Assembly (NCBI GenBank): GCA_916710115.1
Contig: CAKAOY010000103.1
Coordinates: 1 to 5,080 of the forward strand
Length of the DNA stretch: 5,080 nt
From: an uncultured Bergeyella sp.
Lineage (GTDB): Bacteria; Bacteroidota; Bacteroidia; Flavobacteriales; Weeksellaceae
Reading direction: 5' to 3'
Shown: positions 1 through 5,080 of the stretch, piece by piece
Numbering within the stretch: the first letter of the stretch is position 1
How the letters are laid out: every line of letters starts with the position of its first letter
Program-made: the position numbers and the translations under genes
Notes under the pieces: generated by a model
Database searches by the model: none
Told to the model about the DNA's origin: nothing
The model's input: only the letters and a program-made list of their open reading frames with translations

Positions 1-707
1 TTGACGAAAAAATATATCTTCTGGACAAGGCTAATATCCAAAATTTATTTATTCAAAATTTCGATGAAAATTTTCGAAATATCTCAGGTGAAGATTTTAT
101 CCGCGAAATTTTAGTAAAAAAACTCAACGTAAAATATCTAATCATCGGACACGACCATACTTTCGGAAAAAACAAAAGTGGAGACTTTAGACTTTTAAAA
201 CAACTATCTAGCGAATTAGGATACCAAGTGGAACAAATTGATGCATTTAGCCTACATCATCAAACGATTTCTTCCACCAAAATCCGAAATGCATTGCTAA
301 ACTCTAACATACAGGAAGCTAACAACATGCTTAATTATCATTATGCCATATCAGGAGAAGTAATCAATGGGAAAAAGTTGGGGCGAACTATTGGTTACCC
401 TACAGCTAATATTAGGGTCGAAGACTGCAAACTTTTACCAAAAAATGGAGCTTACATCGTAGATGTTTTCATTGATAATTATAAATTTAAAGGGATGCTG
501 AGTATCGGAACAAATCCTACCGTTAATGGAAAAAATATTAGTATAGAAGTCCATATTCTAGATTTTAGACAAGATATTTATGGTAAAAAAATTCGTGTGG
601 AATTTAGAGATTTCCTTCACGAAGAAATAAAATTTGAAAGTTTAGAAGGACTAATCCAAAGATTAGATAAAGATAAAAAACTTACAGAAGATTTTTTCAG
701 TAATTAA
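1..707 (+). CDS. ribF: Bifunctional riboflavin kinase / FAD synthetase RibF (5'-truncated by window edge)
   Basis: This cytoplasmic enzyme phosphorylates riboflavin to FMN and then adenylylates FMN to FAD. The frame is open from position 3 to the TAA at 705-707, giving 234 visible residues. Full RibF proteins are about 305-315 residues, so roughly 75-80 N-terminal residues, including the first nucleotide-binding motif of the adenylyltransferase domain, lie outside the window. Counting from the codon at 3, the FAD synthetase half shows GHDHTFGKN (49-57, the family's G-x-D-x-x-FG motif) and ISSTKIR (89-95). The riboflavin kinase half shows GRTIGYPTAN (127-136), SIGTNPTVNG (167-176) and EVHILDF (182-188), whose Glu182 matches the family's catalytic base, then DIYGKKIRVEF. 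A GTG at 228 could be mistaken for a start, but homologous sequence continues well upstream of it, so it is an internal Val. The gene converges on the peptidase gene, with a shared hairpin terminator between them. The identification is secure. Confidence 0.96.
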   Translation, partial: DEKIYLLDKANIQNLFIQNFDENFRNISGEDFIREILVKKLNVKYLIIGHDHTFGKNKSGDFRLLKQLSSELGYQVEQIDAFSLHHQTISSTKIRNALLNSNIQEANNMLNYHYAISGEVINGKKLGRTIGYPTANIRVEDCKLLPKNGAYIVDVFIDNYKFKGMLSIGTNPTVNGKNISIEVHILDFRQDIYGKKIRVEFRDFLHEEIKFESLEGLIQRLDKDKKLTEDFFSN

Positions 708-713
708 CCAAAT

Positions 714-750
714 AAAAAAAAGGCTTTACATATTCTGTAAAGCCTTTTTT
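714..750. terminator. Bidirectional rho-independent terminator between ribF and the M1 peptidase gene
   Basis: A perfect inverted repeat, GGCTTTACA (722-730) and TGTAAAGCC (736-744), closes a 5-base loop, TATTC. The stem extends with A:T pairs from the flanking A-run (714-721) and T-run (745-750). Read on the + strand, the hairpin is followed by six U residues and lies just after the ribF stop at 707. Read on the - strand, it is followed by eight U residues and lies just after the peptidase stop at 757. It fills most of the 49-base gap between the two convergent genes, so one element plausibly ends both transcripts. The structure is seen directly; its activity is inferred. Confidence 0.93.
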
Positions 751-756
751 GAATAA

Positions 757-3255
757 TTATTTCTGATATTCGTCTATTACTTTTTGGATACTTTCCACTT
801 GCACATTAAGGCTGTTGGATTGTGGATTTTCTCTCAATAATTTCACTTTTTTAGCAAGTCCATTTTTGAGAATTTCCACAATTATACCTCTTACTTGCGG
901 TTCCTTGAATACTGATGTGTAATTTCGGAATATTTTCGTAATAGCCTCCGTTGCTTTCACATCGTTGGATTCCATTATTAAATTAAAACCTTTCTCGGCA
1001 ATAGCACCTAATTTAGGGTCATTCATTTCAATAAATGGATAAAATGCTACTACCTGTCCGATGATAGGATATAATTTTTGTACTTTATACTCTACAATGG
1101 ATGGTAAGAGTTTGTTTGCAGCCTCTACGGAAGCGGATTCTAAATCTATTTTTTCGGCATATTCCTTTATTTTCTGTGGATTCAAGCCTATGATTCCTTC
1201 CAATGAGGCGGACTTCACGGAATTAGATACTTCCATTAATCCTTTTTCGTATATTGGTAAATATTTGGAGCGTTTCGTTTTGGCTAATGCTAATATTGCC
1301 TGCCCTTTCACTAATGTTTTAGTGTCTTTTTGTGCTAATTTTTCCACTTCGGAAAGAGCTAATTTAAGGTGTAGCGGATTATTCAAGTCTATTCCCGTGA
1401 GTGCCAATTTTCTTACTCTGAAGGATGGATCTTTTAGGGCTTTTACCAAGGTTCTTACATCTACTACATTCTTCGTTTTCTTACTTACAATATTACTTAT
1501 GGTAATGTATCGAGTATAGAAATCAGCAGTATTCGCAAAAATAACCTCTTGTTGTTCATCAGTTTTTATATCCTTATTTTCCATTAATATAAGTCCATCG
1601 GGATTAATATTGATGAAGTCAGGATTCGTATTCGCTGGAAAAGTAAAGGTATTCTTTTCCTTAGCCTCCACCCAAACTTTCACTCGTTTAGGAGTTCCTT
1701 TTTCATAAATATCAATATTCAATGGAAATTGGAAAGGCATCCCTATTTGCTCAATCGTGATAGAAACATCTTTTTTAATAGGATTATATGACACTCCAGA
1801 CTGTACAATAGGGTGCTCACTACCGAAATACCATTGATTAAAGAACCAATTAAGGTCTTTCCCTGAAACCTTTTCAAAGGCCAACCTCACTTGATGAGCC
1901 TCTCCCGTATTATATTCATTCTCTTTTAGATATTGGTGCATCCCCTCGAAAAATGCCTCATCGCCCAAGTAATTTCTGAGCATATTGAGGATATATCCGC
2001 CTTTGTTGTAGGAAACATTATCAAACATATCCTCACGATGGTCATAATTAAATCTTACCAAATTTTTAGAATGGGATTTTTTAGTATGAATATAACTACT
2101 AATATCGTTATTGAGATGATACTCTGCCTCGTCTTTACCGTATTTATGCTCTAACCATAGATATTCGGAATAATTTGCAAAAGATTCATTAACCGTAAGA
2201 TTAGCCCAGCTTTCAGTTGTTACAAGATCTCCAAACCAATGATGGAATAACTCATGAGCAACCACAGTTTCCCAAGTATTTTCATCAGCCAAATCTCCCG
2301 CCTTTAAGTTAGCACTTTCATTGTGGATTACAGCAGTAGTATTTTCCATAGCTCCACTTTCAAAATTTCGTCCAACAATTTGCGAATATTTAGCCCAAGG
2401 GAAGTCATATTTCAATAATTTGGAGAAAAACTCCATCATCTCGGGTGTATTCCCGAAAGTTTGTGTTGCATAAGGTTCATATTCTTTTTCTACATAGTAA
2501 TCTACATCTATATTTCTCCATTTATCTTTCACGATAGCATACTCACCCACACCCATAAAGAATAAATATGGAGAATGTCGCTTGTCCATCACCCAATGGT
2601 CAGTTCGTATATTTCCATCTTTTTGAGAGGATTTCAATAGTCCATTAGATAGGGTTACAAATTTATCTGGCACACTAATGTATATTTCTTGTGTTGTCTT
2701 TTGGTTGGGTTTATCTATCGTTGGAAACCATGCAGAGGAAGATTCTGTCTCACCCTGTGTCCATATTTGTGTCGGAATATATGGATTTTCACCTTTTGGA
2801 TTGATAAAATATAGCCCTTTTTCCATACTTTTTCCATCCTCGCTTTGTACTTGATTTGGTCGAGCTGTATATTTTATGTAGAGTGTATAGTCTTCATTTC
2901 GTTGATAAGTTTTATCCAACTTGATATTCAATATATTATTTTTATATTGATATTCAACTGGTTGTAACTTACCATTTTTTTCCAAAGAAACATTATGAAT
3001 GAGCATTCCTTTGGCATCAAGGGTAATATTATTCGATGAATAAAAATACGGTGATGCAGTGAGCCATTCCTCCCCATTCATTTCTTCTTTACTAAAATCA
3101 AAATTAACTTTTAGCTTTGTGTGTTTCAGTTCGGTAACCTTAGTATGAGTAGCTCTATACAAGTCTTCTCTCCCAGAAGTTTCTGTCTGCGCTTGAGAAA
3201 AACTTCCTAAAAATAGACTTCCCAAACTCAGTATTGAAATTACTAATTTTCTCAT
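757..3255 (-). CDS. Secreted M1-family zinc aminopeptidase
   Basis: This 832-residue metallopeptidase probably removes N-terminal residues from peptides in the periplasm or outside the cell. Residues 1-22 look like a signal peptide: MRK, a hydrophobic core, then SQA before a likely signal peptidase I cut at 22/23. There is no lipobox Cys. The N-terminal beta domain includes WFPTIDKP (176-183). The catalytic domain carries GAMEN (301-305), which holds the substrate N-terminus, and HELFH (334-338), with zinc ligands His334 and His338 and catalytic Glu335. The third zinc ligand is Glu357 in NESFA, at the canonical 18-residue spacing, and Tyr416 in SYNKGG fits the transition-state tyrosine. Residues from about 570 to 832 are largely helical-looking, as in the HEAT/ARM-like C-terminal domain of larger M1 enzymes. 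I see no type IX secretion tail. The ATG at 3253-3255 is supported by the signal peptide and an in-frame stop 12 bases upstream (3268-3270). The leader is A-rich with no Shine-Dalgarno, common in Bacteroidota. The gene lies 60 bases downstream of uvrA. Substrate preference cannot be read from the sequence. Confidence 0.95.
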   Translation of the reverse strand: MRKLVISILSLGSLFLGSFSQAQTETSGREDLYRATHTKVTELKHTKLKVNFDFSKEEMNGEEWLTASPYFYSSNNITLDAKGMLIHNVSLEKNGKLQPVEYQYKNNILNIKLDKTYQRNEDYTLYIKYTARPNQVQSEDGKSMEKGLYFINPKGENPYIPTQIWTQGETESSSAWFPTIDKPNQKTTQEIYISVPDKFVTLSNGLLKSSQKDGNIRTDHWVMDKRHSPYLFFMGVGEYAIVKDKWRNIDVDYYVEKEYEPYATQTFGNTPEMMEFFSKLLKYDFPWAKYSQIVGRNFESGAMENTTAVIHNESANLKAGDLADENTWETVVAHELFHHWFGDLVTTESWANLTVNESFANYSEYLWLEHKYGKDEAEYHLNNDISSYIHTKKSHSKNLVRFNYDHREDMFDNVSYNKGGYILNMLRNYLGDEAFFEGMHQYLKENEYNTGEAHQVRLAFEKVSGKDLNWFFNQWYFGSEHPIVQSGVSYNPIKKDVSITIEQIGMPFQFPLNIDIYEKGTPKRVKVWVEAKEKNTFTFPANTNPDFININPDGLILMENKDIKTDEQQEVIFANTADFYTRYITISNIVSKKTKNVVDVRTLVKALKDPSFRVRKLALTGIDLNNPLHLKLALSEVEKLAQKDTKTLVKGQAILALAKTKRSKYLPIYEKGLMEVSNSVKSASLEGIIGLNPQKIKEYAEKIDLESASVEAANKLLPSIVEYKVQKLYPIIGQVVAFYPFIEMNDPKLGAIAEKGFNLIMESNDVKATEAITKIFRNYTSVFKEPQVRGIIVEILKNGLAKKVKLLRENPQSNSLNVQVESIQKVIDEYQK

Positions 3256-3315
3256 TTTTTTTATTATTTATTGTTTGATTACTTTTTATAATTTTTAGCA
3301 GTGTTTTACTCTATC
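3256..3315 (-). other. A/T-rich spacer between uvrA and the peptidase gene, with no terminator seen
   Basis: These 60 bases separate the uvrA stop (TAA, complement of 3316-3318) from the peptidase ATG. Read on the - strand, the spacer is A-rich and ends in seven A residues directly before the ATG. I find no hairpin with a U-tract, no Shine-Dalgarno-like GGAGG, and no match to the Bacteroidota -7 promoter element TAnnTTTG. The peptidase could therefore be transcribed by read-through from uvrA, or from a weak or divergent promoter that I cannot recognise. It is listed because it decides whether the two genes form one operon. Confidence 0.55.
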
Positions 3316-5080
3316 TTACCCTTCCATCTCTTTTTTCAGGAATTTTCCTGTGATGGATTTTTCATTTTTGATAATCTCTTCTGGAGTTCCTTCAGCTACG
3401 ATTTGTCCGCCATTTCGTCCACCCTCGGGGCCGACATCTATAATATGATCTGCCAACTTTATCACATCGAGATTATGCTCAATAATGATGAATGAGTTCC
3501 CCAGATTCACCAACTTATCAATGACCTCCATTAAAATTTTCACATCTTCAAAATGCAATCCTGTGGTAGGCTCATCAAGAATATAGAGTGTATTTCCTGT
3601 TTGTTTTTTAGCGAGTTCCGTAGCTAATTTTATTCGCTGAGCCTCTCCTCCCGAGAGTGTTGTAGATTGTTGTCCAAGGGTAATATATCCCAACCCTACC
3701 TCTTGCAGGGTTTTTACTTTATTATAAATTTTTGGTATCGGTTGGAAGAACTCTGTAGCCTCATCTATCGTCATTTCCAACACATCGGCGATTGATTTTC
3801 CTTTGTATCGTATCTCCAGCGTTTCTCTATTGAATCGTTTTCCGTGACAAGTCTCACAATTAACATATACATCGGGCAAAAAATTCATTTCTATCACTTT
3901 AAGACCGCCTCCCTGACAAGTTTCACATCTTCCTCCTTTTACATTAAACGAGAATCTTCCAGACTTATACCCTCTAATTTTTGCCTCTGGAATTTCTGCA
4001 AAAATATTTCTAATATCACCAAAAACACCAGTATAAGTAGCAGGGTTGGAGCGTGGTGTTCGCCCAATAGGAGTCTGATCTACATCTACTATTTTATCTA
4101 TATTTTCTAATCCTTCGATGGAGTGATATGGCAATGGTTCTTTCACAGCACGATAGAAATGTTTATTCAAAATCGGATATAATGTTCCATTAATTAGAGA
4201 CGATTTCCCACTTCCAGAAACTCCTGATACTACCACCAACTTACCAAGAGGTACCTCTAAGGTTACATTCTTCAAATTATTCCCCACAGCACCTTTTAAG
4301 ATGATAGATTTTCCATTTCCTACTCTCCTTTCTTTTGGTATTTCTATTGCTCGTTTTCCATTGAGGTATTCTGCTGTTATAGTTTTTGCTTTTTTCAAGT
4401 CTTTTGGGCGTCCTTGCCAGAGGATTTCTCCCCCATATTTACCTGCCTTAGGGCCAATATCCATTACTTCATCAGCCTCCAAAATCATATCCTTGTCATG
4501 CTCCACCACCAATACAGAATTCCCTATATCACGAAGATTTTTCAGTGAGTTTATCAATCGTTCGTTATCTCTTTGGTGTAGCCCAATACTCGGCTCATCT
4601 AGTATATATAAAACATTCACCAACTGAGAGCCTATCTGCGTTGCTAATCTAATTCGCTGACTTTCACCGCCAGACAAAGTTCGAGAACTACGACTAAGGC
4701 TCAAATACCCCAATCCTACATCCAATAAAAATTTCAACCGCCCCTGTATCTCTTTCAATATCTCATAGGCAATAATTTTATTCTTTTCCGAAAATTTATC
4801 CTGCAAACCACCCAACCATTCCATCAAGTCTAATAGGCTCATTGCTGATATTTCGGCAATATTTTTCCCATCAATTTTAAAGCTAAGACTCTCTTCTCTC
4901 AATCTCATTCCATTACAAGTTGGGCAGGCTTCTTCTATCGTATAATTTCTCTCCAAAAGCCCTGAGACATTTCCTTCTTTATTATCTATAACATACTGAA
5001 TAACAGATATCAAACCCTCAAAACTAATTTTTATATTCTTTGAAATACCTGCATGTTTCAACTCTATTGTTTCCTCTTTG
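3316..5080 (-). CDS. uvrA: UvrABC excinuclease subunit A (C-terminal part; 5' end outside window)
   Basis: UvrA is the damage-sensing ABC-type ATPase of nucleotide excision repair; as a dimer it loads UvrB onto damaged DNA in the cytoplasm. The visible frame is 587 residues against about 930-950 for the family, so some 350 N-terminal residues are missing, including the first Walker A motif and the UvrB-binding region. Counting from the first full codon (5077-5079), there is CPTCNGMRLR (52-61), ABC signature LSGGESQ (135-141), Walker B LYILDEP (157-163) and switch His194. The second ATPase has P-loop GVSGSGKS (286-293), the C-terminal zinc module Cys385, Cys388, Cys408 and Cys411 (C-x2-C-x19-C-x2-C), signature LSGGEAQ (475-481), Walker B LYILDEP (498-504) and His535. 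All visible catalytic and metal-binding residues are intact. A TTG codon at 5059-5061 could be taken as a start, but the frame stays open to the window edge, so it is an internal Leu. The duplicated ATPase with embedded zinc module separates UvrA from transport ABC proteins. Confidence 0.97.
   Translation of the reverse strand, partial: KEETIELKHAGISKNIKISFEGLISVIQYVIDNKEGNVSGLLERNYTIEEACPTCNGMRLREESLSFKIDGKNIAEISAMSLLDLMEWLGGLQDKFSEKNKIIAYEILKEIQGRLKFLLDVGLGYLSLSRSSRTLSGGESQRIRLATQIGSQLVNVLYILDEPSIGLHQRDNERLINSLKNLRDIGNSVLVVEHDKDMILEADEVMDIGPKAGKYGGEILWQGRPKDLKKAKTITAEYLNGKRAIEIPKERRVGNGKSIILKGAVGNNLKNVTLEVPLGKLVVVSGVSGSGKSSLINGTLYPILNKHFYRAVKEPLPYHSIEGLENIDKIVDVDQTPIGRTPRSNPATYTGVFGDIRNIFAEIPEAKIRGYKSGRFSFNVKGGRCETCQGGGLKVIEMNFLPDVYVNCETCHGKRFNRETLEIRYKGKSIADVLEMTIDEATEFFQPIPKIYNKVKTLQEVGLGYITLGQQSTTLSGGEAQRIKLATELAKKQTGNTLYILDEPTTGLHFEDVKILMEVIDKLVNLGNSFIIIEHNLDVIKLADHIIDVGPEGGRNGGQIVAEGTPEEIIKNEKSITGKFLKKEMEG

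Noticed and set aside
228..230. GTG as the start of a short stand-alone riboflavin kinase
   Set aside because: The same frame is open back to position 3 and encodes conserved FAD synthetase sequence, including GHDHTFGKN, so the GTG is internal to a bifunctional RibF.
1061..1519. Open frame of about 150 codons on the + strand inside the peptidase gene
   Set aside because: It lies wholly antisense to a well-supported M1 peptidase frame, has no recognisable domain, and is rich in Ser, Phe and Thr, as expected from reading the complement of an AT-rich gene.
3256..3330. Promoter for the peptidase gene
   Set aside because: I looked for TAnnTTTG with an upstream TTG/TTTG element on the - strand and found no match. 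A/T richness alone is not evidence of a promoter.
3844..4627. Two + strand open frames (3844-4110 and 4301-4627) opposite uvrA
   Set aside because: Both are antisense to conserved UvrA motifs, show no domain or plausible initiation signal, and are shadow frames.
5059..5061. TTG as the uvrA start codon
   Set aside because: The frame continues without a stop to the window edge, and a start here would leave out the first Walker A motif and the UvrB-binding region while keeping the rest of that ATPase. Truncation by the window is far more likely.
1..5080. Undescribed system, mobile element, CRISPR array or RNA gene
   Set aside because: The window is almost fully covered by three intact, well-known gene families. 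I saw no direct repeats, terminal inverted repeats, tRNA-like structure or other unexplained pattern beyond the terminator hairpin.

Overview
The window looks like ordinary chromosomal housekeeping DNA from an AT-rich member of the Bacteroidota, probably class Flavobacteriia. The evidence is the protein style (a secreted M1 aminopeptidase with a WFPTIDKP segment, and a RibF with a GHDHTFGKN motif), the very A/T-rich intergenic DNA, and an A-rich leader with no Shine-Dalgarno sequence before the one complete gene. A family such as Weeksellaceae is possible, but I cannot settle the genus by eye.

Layout: positions 1-707 (+ strand) hold the 3' three quarters or so of ribF, the bifunctional riboflavin kinase/FAD synthetase; its start lies outside the window. 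Positions 708-756 are a short gap between convergent genes, filled by a strong hairpin flanked by an A-run and a T-run, which should terminate transcription from both sides. Positions 757-3255 (- strand) encode a complete exported M1-family zinc aminopeptidase of 832 residues. A 60-base A/T-rich spacer with no visible terminator or recognisable promoter separates it from the stop codon of uvrA. uvrA (- strand, 3316 to the window end) encodes the C-terminal 60-65% of the UvrABC excinuclease subunit A and runs off the right edge.

The genes belong to three unrelated processes: flavin cofactor synthesis, peptide degradation outside the cytoplasm, and nucleotide excision repair. uvrA and the peptidase gene share a strand and may share a transcript; ribF is on the opposing strand. 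I see no mobile element, CRISPR array, RNA gene, prophage remnant or defence system, and nothing that supports a previously undescribed system. All three coding frames are intact across the window.
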